NCBI GenBank assembly: GCA_013396525.1
Contig: VWYX01000685.1
Coordinates: 67,330-131,329 of the forward strand
DNA length: 64,000 nucleotides
From: Chaetorhynchus papuensis
Taxonomy: Eukaryota; Chordata; Aves; Passeriformes; Rhipiduridae
Direction of reading: 5' to 3'
Positions 10,001 to 18,224 of this stretch are shown piece after piece. Position 1 is the stretch's first letter, and every line of letters begins with the position of its first letter. The notes beneath the pieces are model-generated. The model ran no database searches, had not been told where the DNA came from, and saw only the letters and a list, made by a program, of their open reading frames with translations. The position numbers were made by a program, and so were the translations under genes.

Positions 10001-11802
10001 TCTTGCTTCAGCACAGTTCAGAATGCTTCAGCCACATGCACTGCAGAGAAGTCCTATACCTTGGATGCAGTTTAGCCACGTCTGTGTCAAAGGCAGGATA
10101 AAGAGTAGAGATTGCTCTGCCCCTTCTGAAGCCCTCCAGGATCTGGTGGCACTCTGGGACCCTGGCAGTATGTGTTGGCTTGCTCCAGGGCTATATGCTG
10201 CTGAGAGGCCATTGCAATAGCTTGAAATAGCAAGGTGTGCTAAAAACACCTTACTCGTGTTCTTTGCTCAGTCTCTTTCATGCCCTCAGCGTGTTCTCAT
10301 GTTAAATCTGCATCAAAGCAAAAGGGGGATGGGATAGACATAAGGACACTGTTGGCTCCACATGGCCTTTAAGTCTCCTTACGCTGAGGGGTGTAACCCT
10401 GTGAAAATACCTTCCAAGGTCTTGGTTCCTACAAGCAAACAGAACAAGTATATAGAGACAGCACCCGCTTTTCCTTCACCAAGGAATTGCTCATTTGTTC
10501 ATGAATAAAGCCTCACATGCACCTCTCTTGCTTTAGCTGTGTGCACCCAGAAGTGTCTGTTTGGAGGCAAGTGTGTCTCGCCCAACGTGTGCTTGTGTCG
10601 TCCAGGTTATACTGGAGTCCTCTGTGGGAAGAAAATTCAGGTACAGGTAGAGTCAAGACACCATAACAATACAGAGATTTGGGAGTTAATTAACTAGTCC
10701 ACCCTTTGTCCAATGAAGCAGCATGATATACATCAAATGTTTATTTTGTCTGATTTCTTCCTTTCATTCTGCAGTAAGGGAAAATGAATGGAATTCCTAA
10801 GAGCTATTCCAGTAATTTTTAGGTTCTAATACTTACAGAATTGTTCTCAGCACCTAATTTAAACTTCCTTTGTTTCAAATTAAGCTGATTGTCTCTTGCC
10901 ATGCAGTAGGAATTGATAACTATCCTCTTCACAACAACCACTATTTTCTTTTCCAACATGTGGCCCTATTTTAGGAAAGAGCGTCCTACTGCTGACATTC
11001 TCAGCTTGCACCAAGTCAAGCCCTGATCTTTTCCCAATTAACTACACTGCCAGTCAGTTCATCTCTGTTCTATACAAGTATGACTTATCCCAAGTGCAAA
11101 TTGGGAATAACTTTACTTTTTGTATCAGAGGGAATGATGGCCATTTCTCTGTTTTGTCATGCAATTTTCTGTTGGATTCCCTTGCTTGAGTGCTGATGCT
11201 CACTCACTGAAGTAATTTAATTAAACATTTTGTTACAGCTAACTGTTTTGTGATGTCTGAAGTAAAAGCATTCTGCTCTTCTTGCATCATCTGTGGTGTT
11301 TCTCTTCTTTTAATTTCAGTGTATTTAGACACATTTCTGGTGCCAGCAGAATTGAGAGGTGGGGGGATGTGTTTCAGAAATTAAAGCAAGGAAATGCTCA
11401 TACATATTTTGAAAATATGAAACTACAAATCCAATATCAACAAGACTGTAATGTTTGCTGTATTGATTTCCAAAATGTGACCCAAAGAGAGAAATAATTT
11501 TGATGTAAATGTTTTCATAAATATGTCCTGCCTAGAGCCAGTGTACTTGAAGTCTAGAAAATATATATTGTTGGTCAGTCAGACAGTGCCGTATCATACA
11601 TTGATCACAATGGCATATTTTCTGAATGAAACAGAAAAATTATATACACAAGCTTAACTGAATGTTGTGATTCTGCATATCAGGCAAGCAGAGATCCCTT
11701 AAAATTGTTTAATAAACTTTATCATAAAAATGGGTTGCATCACTAAAGTCTGGTTTTAATACTTTTTTTTCTCTCTCCAAGGTACAAAGACATCATGGTT
11801 GA
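763..11802 (+). CDS. VWDE: VWDE, C-terminal half (15 coding exons)
   Basis: Large secreted protein with a VWF-D domain and many EGF modules; the family member in axolotl is reported to be needed in regeneration blastemas. Only the 3' half is here: joined exons 763-1013, 1132-1351, 1881-2018, 2635-2697, 4110-4790, 5121-5216, 5302-5397, 5919-6014, 7274-7369, 7708-7803, 8304-8399, 8499-8594, 9881-9976, 10537-10640 and 11782-11802. They give about 748 residues in one open frame with GT-AG introns and matching phases. Domain order is cadherin-like module, EGF, calcium-binding EGFs, Ser/Thr-rich spacer with EGF, then nine tandem EGFs and a short basic tail. I identify it by this domain order, by EGF motifs such as NGGHCMRNNVC and KNGG/MNGG modules, and by the neighbouring TMEM106B. 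The VWF-D domain is not in the window. Confidence 0.88.
1132..1351 (+). CDS. VWDE: VWDE exon: EGF module plus most of a second EGF
   Basis: The acceptor AG is at 1130-1131 and the donor GTAAAT follows 1351; phase is 0 in and 1 out. It encodes one complete EGF (CDCLNNGSC to CVCVAGFEGDLC) and the first five cysteines of a calcium-binding-like EGF (NTDDC...CGIGRC...NSYYCEC). The sixth cysteine is supplied by the next exon, so these two exons cannot be skipped independently without breaking a domain. Confidence 0.87.
1881..2018 (+). CDS. VWDE: VWDE exon: calcium-binding EGF
   Basis: The exon is 138 nt, phase 1 to 1, with acceptor CAG ending at 1880 and donor GTAAAA. GKNC completes the previous EGF. 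Then DVDECASSPC...NTFGSYYCGPC...GKSC forms a calcium-binding EGF with the usual D-V-D-E-C start and the aromatic position before the fifth cysteine. Confidence 0.87.
2635..2697 (+). CDS. VWDE: VWDE exon: short acidic linker
   Basis: A 63-nt exon, phase 1 to 1, between TTTTCAG and the donor AAAG|GTGATT. It encodes an acidic, cysteine-free linker (SFDDTDVERKDYTGEIGGNK). The donor is not a strong consensus. Reading through it stays open for about 22 codons to a stop at 2763-2765, so a truncated isoform is possible. Fast-evolving linkers are hard to confirm by eye, hence the lower confidence. Confidence 0.62.
2698..4109. other. VWDE intron, 1.4 kb
   Basis: AT-rich intron between the acidic-linker exon and the mucin-like exon. 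I see no further EGF exon or recognisable repeat. It ends with a pyrimidine tract (CCCCCTTTCTTTC) before the acceptor. Confidence 0.55.
4110..4790 (+). CDS. VWDE: VWDE exon: Ser/Thr-rich mucin-like region ending in an EGF
   Basis: The largest coding exon here: 681 nt, 227 codons, phase 1 to 1, acceptor TGCTGTAG ending at 4109, donor GTATTA. The first ~185 residues have no cysteine and are rich in Ser, Thr, Ala and Lys (MSSYSPSSTDVPKRF, ISGHLSDMENSS), so probably a disordered, O-glycosylated stalk. The last ~40 residues form an EGF (TCSDSPCFPGVPC to GYYGDGFTC). The long open frame and correct phases on both sides support it as one exon. Confidence 0.85.
5121..5216 (+). CDS. VWDE: VWDE exon: tandem EGF repeat 1
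   Basis: A 96-nt exon, phase 1 to 1, with acceptor TTTCAG and donor GTGAGT. It encodes one EGF with cysteine spacing C-x3-C-x5-C-x5-C-x-C-x8-C (RCRQPCGKNMECVAPNICKC...NC). It is the first of nine one-exon-one-EGF units. Confidence 0.88.
5302..5397 (+). CDS. VWDE: VWDE exon: tandem EGF repeat 2
   Basis: A 96-nt exon, phase 1 to 1, acceptor TGTGCAG, donor GTAAAT. It encodes LCRPDCKNHGKCIKPNVCEC followed by a typical GYSGSTC end. The intron before it is only 85 bp. Confidence 0.88.
5919..6014 (+). CDS. VWDE: VWDE exon: tandem EGF repeat 3
   Basis: A 96-nt exon, phase 1 to 1, acceptor ATCTGCAG, donor ACAA|GTAAGC. It encodes HCKPPCQNGGTCLARNLCTC and the GFVGPRC end of an EGF. Confidence 0.88.
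6015..7273. other. VWDE intron, 1.26 kb
   Basis: Intron between tandem EGF repeats 3 and 4. An open frame at 6588-6905 lacks EGF cysteine spacing and useful splice sites, so no exon is called. Confidence 0.55.
7274..7369 (+). CDS. VWDE: VWDE exon: tandem EGF repeat 4
   Basis: A 96-nt exon, phase 1 to 1, preceded by a strong pyrimidine tract and CTGGCAG, donor GTAACA. It encodes VCNRHCENGGECLTPDICQC and the GWFGPTC end of an EGF. Confidence 0.88.
7708..7803 (+). CDS. VWDE: VWDE exon: tandem EGF repeat 5
   Basis: A 96-nt exon, phase 1 to 1, acceptor TTCTGCAG, donor GTAATA. It encodes MCNPVCLNGGSCTKPDVCLC and the GFFGAHC end of an EGF. Confidence 0.88.
8304..8399 (+). CDS. VWDE: VWDE exon: tandem EGF repeat 6
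   Basis: A 96-nt exon, phase 1 to 1, acceptor CTTTTAG, donor GTAAGC. It encodes VCSPPCKNGGHCMRNNVCSC and the GYTGRRC end of an EGF. Confidence 0.88.
8499..8594 (+). CDS. VWDE: VWDE exon: tandem EGF repeat 7
   Basis: A 96-nt exon, phase 1 to 1, acceptor TTTTAAG (weak, no C before AG), donor GTAAGT. It encodes VCEPRCMNGGRCVGPNVCSC and the GWRGKRC end of an EGF. Only 99 bp of intron separates it from repeat 6. Confidence 0.88.
8595..9880. other. VWDE intron, 1.29 kb
   Basis: Intron between EGF repeats 7 and 8. A 156-codon open frame on the minus strand (8806-9276) shows no domain I recognise and is treated as chance. Confidence 0.5.
9881..9976 (+). CDS. VWDE: VWDE exon: tandem EGF repeat 8
   Basis: A 96-nt exon, phase 1 to 1, acceptor TTGTGCAG, donor GTAAGA. 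It encodes ICLQECENGGECVGPSTCHC and the WEGIQC end of an EGF. Confidence 0.88.
9977..10536. other. VWDE intron with a small hairpin
   Basis: Intron between EGF repeats 8 and 9. It contains a perfect 7-bp stem with a 7-nt loop at 10232-10252 (AAGGTGT/ACACCTT). No exon seen. Confidence 0.5.
10537..10640 (+). CDS. VWDE: VWDE exon: tandem EGF repeat 9 (last)
   Basis: A 104-nt exon, phase 1 to 0, acceptor GCTTTAG, donor CAG|GTACAG. It encodes VCTQKCLFGGKCVSPNVCLC, the GYTGVLC end of the EGF, then GKKIQ. A second possible donor (CAG|GTAGAG) lies 6 nt downstream. If neither is used, the frame runs on to a stop at about 10696-10698. Confidence 0.84.
10641..11781. other. VWDE last intron, 1.14 kb
   Basis: Intron before the short last coding exon. 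The acceptor is preceded by a strong tract of T and C at 11762-11778. No other coding exon was recognised. Confidence 0.5.
11782..11802 (+). CDS. VWDE: VWDE last coding exon (six residues and stop)
   Basis: Acceptor CTCTCCAAG ends at 11781. Joined in phase 0 to 10640, it reads VQRHHG and a TGA at 11800-11802, giving a C-terminus KKIQVQRHHG. A short basic tail of this kind fits my recollection of the end of mammalian VWDE, but I could not check it. The longer open frame at 11799-12068 is in another frame and lies in the 3' UTR. Confidence 0.68.
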   Translation, partial: VQRHHG

Positions 11803-12990
11803 AGAAGTGTGGCGATTCAGTTGCAGTGCTGCATGGATGTATGAGACTTGAAAATAGCAAAAGGGTTGAAGGCAATTACAGAGTTCATTTAAATGAAAGG
11901 AATATTCAAAAGCCTTATTTTAAAAGATTCATATTTGTCACAAATGTTGGTGAGCTTCAAAACAACAATCTTGTAGTCATTAAAACATATGTATATTTCT
12001 ATAATTTTTTGCTACCTCATGTACAAACCCCACAGCCTCTGACGTCTTCACTGAATTCCCAGATCTGATGACTGAGCCCAAAATTCTGCAGTTTGTTGAT
12101 GTAGTCAACTGGACTACGAAATTTCTTTTGAAGGAACAAGACTGTAGCAGCTGCTGAGTGACTCTAGCAAGGAAGGGAGCACTTCAGCACTCGTGAGTGG
12201 TGCCTTCTGTTTATAAACACTGTTTACATACATGCTGTTTGGCTGCAGACAGAAGAAAAAGCAGAACTGGTTTTTCTTCTTTTTTTTTGTGTTTACATCA
12301 GTCTTGTTCTAATGGCAAGCCAGTAGCAAGGAAGGAGGGGAAACCTGAACTGAGGCTGGGCTACTAACAATACAGGCAAGGCCTCCTTGTTAACAGTCAG
12401 CCAGATGCAGAGTGACTCTGATTTATCTATGACAAGCCTTTGCAGCCAGAAGCCAGATTCCAACTTTTCTGTTTTGACTCCACTACTTACAGTCACAAAT
12501 TTGAATAGCCAGCCTCTGAATTATTCCTGTGTCTGTAAGACTTTTATGCCCCTGTCTGAGATGACAGTCAGTAATATGAGGGAATTTTGTTCCCAAGTCT
12601 CTTAGAGAAATTTAACAATGCTTTCAGTAATGCTGAATCTTAAAATAGGAACCAAAAAGAGGAGAAATTTTTTGTAATCATGCCATCCATACTCATCACA
12701 TCAGAAAGTATTTGTAAAGACTTAACAGAGGATTTTTTTTCCATTACCTATTGCTCCAATGAACTGTTAGCACCTGCCAGCTGCCAGATATTTTTAAAAA
12801 AATAAAATTCCAGTTTTTCTGAAGCTTCCTACAGAGGGCTGCTATCCTGTCCTAGAGCTGTGAAAGGCATTTCAGTTCCTGCCATAACAGTGAGCTCTGG
12901 TAATAGACCCAAGCACCCCTTTACCTAAGCCATTGAAGTTTACTGCTTTGGTTTTTTAAGCTAAAAATAAACATCATGACTTTCTGTTCT
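11803..12990 (+). other. VWDE: probable VWDE 3' UTR
   Basis: Noncoding sequence directly after the VWDE stop. Candidate poly(A) signals AATAAA occur at 12801-12806 and 12966-12971, with another at 13685-13690. The true end cannot be decided from sequence; the interval given ends just after the second signal. Confidence 0.4.
12801..12806 (+). promoter_or_regulatory. VWDE: candidate poly(A) signal of VWDE
   Basis: First AATAAA after the VWDE stop codon, about 1 kb downstream, followed by a T-rich stretch (CAGTTTTTCTG). It is the first of several candidates. Confidence 0.35.
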
Positions 12991-14379
12991 CCTGAGCAAT
13001 ATTCAGTTTATATGCCCTAATTCTGAATAGGAAGAAAATAGAGGTAATTTTGCCATTTATTGCTGTTCTGGGATGCTGATTACCAAATCATAACTGTTAG
13101 CAGCTCTGTGCCTAGACTTCTCCTCACCTTTTGATAGTCTTCTTAAGTCATCTTGCAAAGTAAGCTGGCATTTTGAGAGCTTAGCATCGTTCCAGAATGA
13201 TACCTGATGGATTTCCAAGTGCCTGACTGGTGTACTTAAAAAATGTCCAATTTCCCACCTGCATTTTAAATTTCAGTGTTTCCACAGTTTCTTTCAATCA
13301 AGCATCCACATGGCTGATAGCCTGATGATCTGGGAACTGTTCTATTATTTAAAACCTACTCCTCTTGAGCCATTTCCTTTCTCACAGCTCACAAAGATGT
13401 CAATGAACAAAACCCACGTAGCTCTCGGAACTGCTGCCTCAGGATGATGCTTTGGACCCACAAGGGTCTGTAAAAGTTTTTAAAGTGCAAGCACACCATC
13501 ATCACATAATCTCACATTGTAATTACTGCTGTTCCATGTGTCAGTTACAGGGGTGCTGTGTGAAAAAGTAAGAGAACATCTGCCTGGAGCACTGTTAATA
13601 GTACTTTGGTTAATGAGTTTGTGCAGTCCTTCATTCACAAAACTTAATCAATACATATATGTGCATTTCTAGGATTTCAGGCACAATAAAGGGGTTTTTA
13701 ATCATAACTATTAGTATTTGCCATTTATTTTCAATGGTTTTAAAGGCAGAAATTATTTATTTTACATTTTCCAAATGCAAGCTGTGCGAACAAAAGCACA
13801 TCCAGAGTTTTGCTGCAGTAGCTAAAAATGCTCAGTGCTATGCTGTGCTATTTTTGCTATTTTCTAGCAAGCACATAGTGCAGAAAAATTATTAGTACAT
13901 GCAAAATGCCAGACAGCTACTTCAAAACTGCCCAGTAATTATATGATTAGTTGAAGCTGCTTTGTTAATACATTGTTCATCATACACAGGAAACAAAATT
14001 CACTGTAATTAGAAAGCACATGGCAACAATACAGTAACATTGCTCAGTGTAACAAGATGCAGAATCATACAGAGGGCTTGTGTACAGAGGTTAACAGAAC
14101 TGCTTGAATTGCAACCTGAAGCTGGGTTCAAAAGAGTTAGGGGATTTGGAAGTGAGGAGAAGGGTTGGCGTTGACTCTGAAGGAATGAAGGGCAGCTTGT
14201 ATCAAACCAAAGATTTTGCAGTGATGCTTACCACATTATGCAGTACTCCAGTATCTTCGCTGAATTTTCTTGTATGATTTCTTAACACACTAAAGAGTGC
14301 TGGAAAGTACCTGATGCATTAGGTTTTAACTTTTATATATTTCAAATCCTGTACTGCCTACTGTGTGACTCTGAAGTTT
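12991..14379. other. intergenic, downstream of VWDE
   Basis: AT-rich sequence without recognisable genes or repeats. A further AATAAA at 13685-13690 might serve a longer VWDE transcript. Confidence 0.4.
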
Positions 14380-14748
14380 CATATGGCCTGTTATCTACTG
14401 TTCTCTCATGCTGGTTAGACATAACAAACCCTCTCTAGGTTTGCACTTCAAGGACACCTAGATTGTCCCAGGCCCCAAAATGTGTAAACTAAAAGCCTTT
14501 GAAAGGAGGAGCACACTTGGGGTAATTACATCATTAACTGAAATTATAATTGGAGAATTGACCCTGATGCGCAAATGATCAAACTTATAAAAGTATGAAG
14601 AACCCGTGACCCGGGTCCATCTTGGGTGGAGCCCCTCGTGGACTTTGCACTCCCAAGGTGTACCTTTGAAGGCCCTTCAAATAAATACCTACTTTTATTC
14701 TCTTATTTTGTCTAGTCTCTGTTTTCAGGTCGCCACTTCAAGGCATCA
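14380..14748 (+). mobile_element. solo LTR of an avian endogenous retrovirus
   Basis: The segment has LTR architecture: a TATA box (TATAAAAG, 14586-14593), then about 90 bases later a poly(A) signal AATAAA (14680-14685), a T-rich stretch with GTCTAGTCTCTG, and an end of CA type near 14745-14748. The wording around CCTCGTGGACTTTGCAC and AATAAATACCTACTTTTATT resembles avian ERVL-type LTRs that I know. No internal retroviral genes adjoin it, so it is a solo LTR. The left boundary is approximate. Confidence 0.58.
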
Positions 14749-17700
14749 TACCTGGTTGTACTGCAGTTGCTCTGCAGGCCAGCAGAAATTCTCCCAAGTG
14801 CACGTTGATTTTTGCCCCTGGTCTTGAAAAGATCTTTAAAATGCAGTACAGTGAAAGTTTTCTGAAGGAAGGGCTTGTATCACAGAAGAGACCACAGATA
14901 GTCATGTTGGCTATGAATTAAAAATAAAAACACAAGTGGACTCCATGTGAAAGGCTCTTTCTTTTTACAAAAGTTAATAATATATTTTTATAGCTAAGAA
15001 GAGAAAGCAAGTTAACACTTCCATTTACCAAAAGCAAACTCATGAAGAAGAATCAGCACAAACCTTAAAGTAAATAGGTATAAAAACGGAAGCTACTTGA
15101 CGAATTGTCTACACCCACTCCTTTATTTGTCCAAATGAAAAACCCCAAAGTTTAAATTCTCAAAACATAACATCTGGGTACATATACAAACCCAATGTAG
15201 AGGTTAGAAAGCTTTACTAATAACTGAAGTTGTTTATGCAGTTTCTGTCATATAAAGGTGCCACATGCTGGTATCAAGTCATTTTACCCAACTTCTGCCC
15301 ACAGCTCAGTTTAGTCAACAAATGGTATTTTACAGCTAAACCAAGTAAATCCATTCTTGCCAGAAGCACTTAGAGCAGAAGAAAAAACATAAATAAAAAT
15401 GTGCATGCAAGTAAACTAAAAAGAAGAAACACCTCACCTTTCCATGCACACTCTAGAAAGACAGAGTATCGAAAATGCAACCACTGCAATACCACTAAAA
15501 TTTTTACAGATGGTTTAGTGAAAACCAGAGTATCTGTGTAAGGTGTTACACTTGGCTCTAATGAATAAGGGAGCTGGCATGTTCTGTATTGCTTTTCTTG
15601 ACCTTTGAGCTGCATGTAGGACATCTCCCCACAGGAAGACACATCTATCTCCAGAAATTACATGTTGTAGCTAGTATGTTCAATCATCCAGCGGGCAGGA
15701 AACAAACAAAAGGCAAGAATTACTGACAGCTCTTTTAGTAAATGCATGTTGAACTGTGAAAATAATAATCTGGGGACACAGACTGTCATTAATAATACAT
15801 TCTAAGATTGTTCTACTCTAACTTACTAGAAAAATCACTTTTAAACTCACTGAAAGTTCAGTTGAATGATAAGAAGAAATATTTCTTAAAAGCAAAACCA
15901 AAAAAACCCCACAAAAAAAACCTCTAGCCAGTAGATGGTGCTACGTTCAAGTAGTATTTCTGAAATACGCCATTGCATTCTGTGTGGCATCAAATTACTG
16001 CTTACTTCAATCATTTCTGAACAGGAAACTAAATTAGCATTTGTTTTGGCCTGTTCAGAAACACTAGTTACAGTCTCTCAATGATTGCTCCTGGTCTCTT
16101 GCTCCTGACAATGCCAATATCTCTTCCAGCTTTTAGTCACTATTACTGTCACTTTTGTCTTTATTAGGAGAAGTCAGTCTTTTTGGGAATAATACTGAGA
16201 TATTATGCCTCTTTGTATTTACATAGTACTGATTATTTATTCTAAATTTTGCGTCTGGTGCAAGTAATTTTTGTCCCATTCATTCCCCTGCAATCAGTAT
16301 GTCACCTAAGGTATTCAACCTAGCTCCTGAATTTCTAAATTATGGCATGATGTAGCGGACTGTGAAAAAGAATTTCATCATCATCATCATTATAAAACTT
16401 CAGAACCATTGATGAAATCATCTTGGTCCACACATGAGAATCACATTTTTCACCAGCAAGTGTGAAATAGCCAGTGTATCACAGCAAAAGCAGCACAAAA
16501 AATGTGCATTCCTCTTGTGTTGTGCCCTGTCCCCGCAAGAAATCCTTCACAACATCTCTGCAGCAGGTTTCCTCTGAACCAAAGGCAAAAGCACAGGAGA
16601 AAGCTCAACTGCTCAACCACACAGCAATTGCTTGTAACAGGAAACAGGAGTCTCAGGAATGAAACCATTGCCTTTCAATTGCCCTGTGCATGCTTGGGTT
16701 CTCTCTTGTATGTAGAGAAAATTGGTAACTGAGAAGACCCCATTACCTTTGCCTCCTTGCTCAGTGGCTTGTAATCCTGGGACAAACAGGTCCATATAAG
16801 TTACTGCCCATGAGAGCTACATGTTCTGGTAGTTGAACACAGTTAAAATGTTGTTCCAACAAATGGACTAAAGTAATGCCTAGCTAAAATTCTCCCATAA
16901 AAAAAAAAAATCCAGTTTCATCTAGAAGACAGTGCAAATCAACCTCTCAAAAAAATAAAAATTGATCTGAGCATCATTCAGAAAGTTGACTGATTCAACT
17001 AGCATGTTTTGGCAAAACCTTCCTCAACAGCAGCATTCAGGAAACAGCACAAATGAGACAAGGAAGAGTGAACATAGGAGACTCAGTCCAATCTGCAGCC
17101 CATTCAAAAGGCTGCAAAACCCAAATGAAGCCAAACAGGAATATTTCCAGAAGGCAAGCACAAACATCCCCCACACATGTGATTTGAAGCTTTTCCTCAC
17201 TGCTTAGTCTGTAGCTTGCCAATGTACTGCTTCTGTAACAATACAGTCTTGAATGGCATAGAATTATCAATGTCTCCAGAAGAAAAATACATTTTCCTGT
17301 CTCACTGGGATAAGGAAAAGAAATAACTGGAAGTTGAGAGATGATCAGATAATAGGACTGTAGAAGTAGTCGAGATAAGGACTCTTAGAGTATCAGCATG
17401 GATTAAGCTTTTAGAAAGTAACAGCAGAATTGTCTGAACAAGTATGGGGGGGGGAGGGTTGGTTGCTGGGTTTTTTTTTAAATACTGTTTAGCTGATTGA
17501 GATCCAGATCAGACTGGGGGGAGGGATGGGAAGCAGACATAAAGTGATAACCATGATTTAAATAAGAAGCTTTGCAGTTTGGTAATGTTCAAGAGAGATG
17601 CCAACTCTGGAAGTTTCCTCTTGCAACTGTTTAATCTTATTGAAAGCAAATTATACTTGAACTAACATTCACTTCTGATGATCTGAATTGAGGGATTTTT

Positions 17701-17815
17701 GTTTCATGTGCTTTTTAAAAATGTAATTATATAAAACAGTAAGTCTAGTCAAAGGAGAGAAAAATCAAAAAGAAGAGCATAGATCTGTTCTGAAGTACTC
17801 AATTTGAAGAAAAAT
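14749..17815. other. intergenic between VWDE and the five-EGF gene
   Basis: Tail-to-tail intergenic space. It includes a short (ATC)n tract near 16375-16391, G-rich runs at about 17446-17457 and 17516-17525, and several overlapping small open frames at 16450-16800 with no domain signature. No gene supported. Confidence 0.45.
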
Positions 17816-17821
17816 TTTATT
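17816..17821 (-). promoter_or_regulatory. candidate poly(A) signal of the five-EGF gene
   Basis: TTTATT on the + strand, that is AATAAA on the minus strand; the first perfect hexamer I find after the stop codon. Confidence 0.4.
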
Positions 17822-18023
17822 TCAAGGTCAGCTGTATCAACCAAGGCACAATATTTCTGCTTACGAAGAAAAAATGAGGACAAAACGTGTCATACACTGC
17901 ACACAGTAGGATATTTATAATAACTTTCCTACAATCAGCAATACTTTCCTTTTCATACAGAAAAGCATGTACTTAATATAGTGAGGACAAAAAACCATCT
18001 GAAATCAAATTACCATTAAATCA

Positions 18024-18046
18024 AGGGGACCATTTTAAGGTCCCCT
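18024..18046 (-). other. RNA hairpin in the 3' UTR of the five-EGF gene
   Basis: A perfect 8-bp stem (AGGGGACC/GGTCCCCT) with a 7-nt loop (ATTTTAA as read on +), about 70 nt after the stop codon. The stem is very GC-rich inside AT-rich sequence. Confidence 0.55.
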
Positions 18047-18114
18047 AGTGCTGCAGACTTCCTCTCTGTATGGTTACATGAAAACAAATGCAGCTTATCT
18101 TGGCTGAAGTTGCT

Positions 18115-18224
18115 TCATTCCTTCCTTTTCTTTGCACACTGTGGCCCAGAGTACGGCAGTCGACATCGGCACACGTTTGGAGCGATGCATTTCCCTCCGT
18201 GTTGGCAGGGCAGCTTACACACAG
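18115..18224 (-). CDS. five-EGF gene exon 5: EGF 5, basic tail and stop
   Basis: Acceptor CATTTCAG. It encodes VCKLPCQHGGKCIAPNVCRC, the PYSGPQC end of the EGF, then AKKRKE and TGA. Against the last EGF exon of VWDE it aligns without gaps; I count 19 identical residues of 33, including the shared AVC start, GGKC, PNVC, CR and the KK after the sixth cysteine. Confidence 0.87.

Larger units (their letters stand above)
17800..18114 (-). other. probable 3' UTR of the five-EGF gene
   Basis: Noncoding stretch after the TGA. It includes a strong hairpin at 18024-18046 and a candidate poly(A) signal AATAAA (minus strand, 17816-17821) about 295 nt after the stop. Confidence 0.45.

Noticed and set aside
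10232..10252. Hairpin as a possible microRNA precursor
   Set aside because: The stem is only 7 bp, far too short for a pri-miRNA.
11799..12068. 89-codon open frame after the VWDE acceptor
   Set aside because: It would need a phase-1 junction, but the preceding exon ends in phase 0. In the correct frame the stop comes after six residues.
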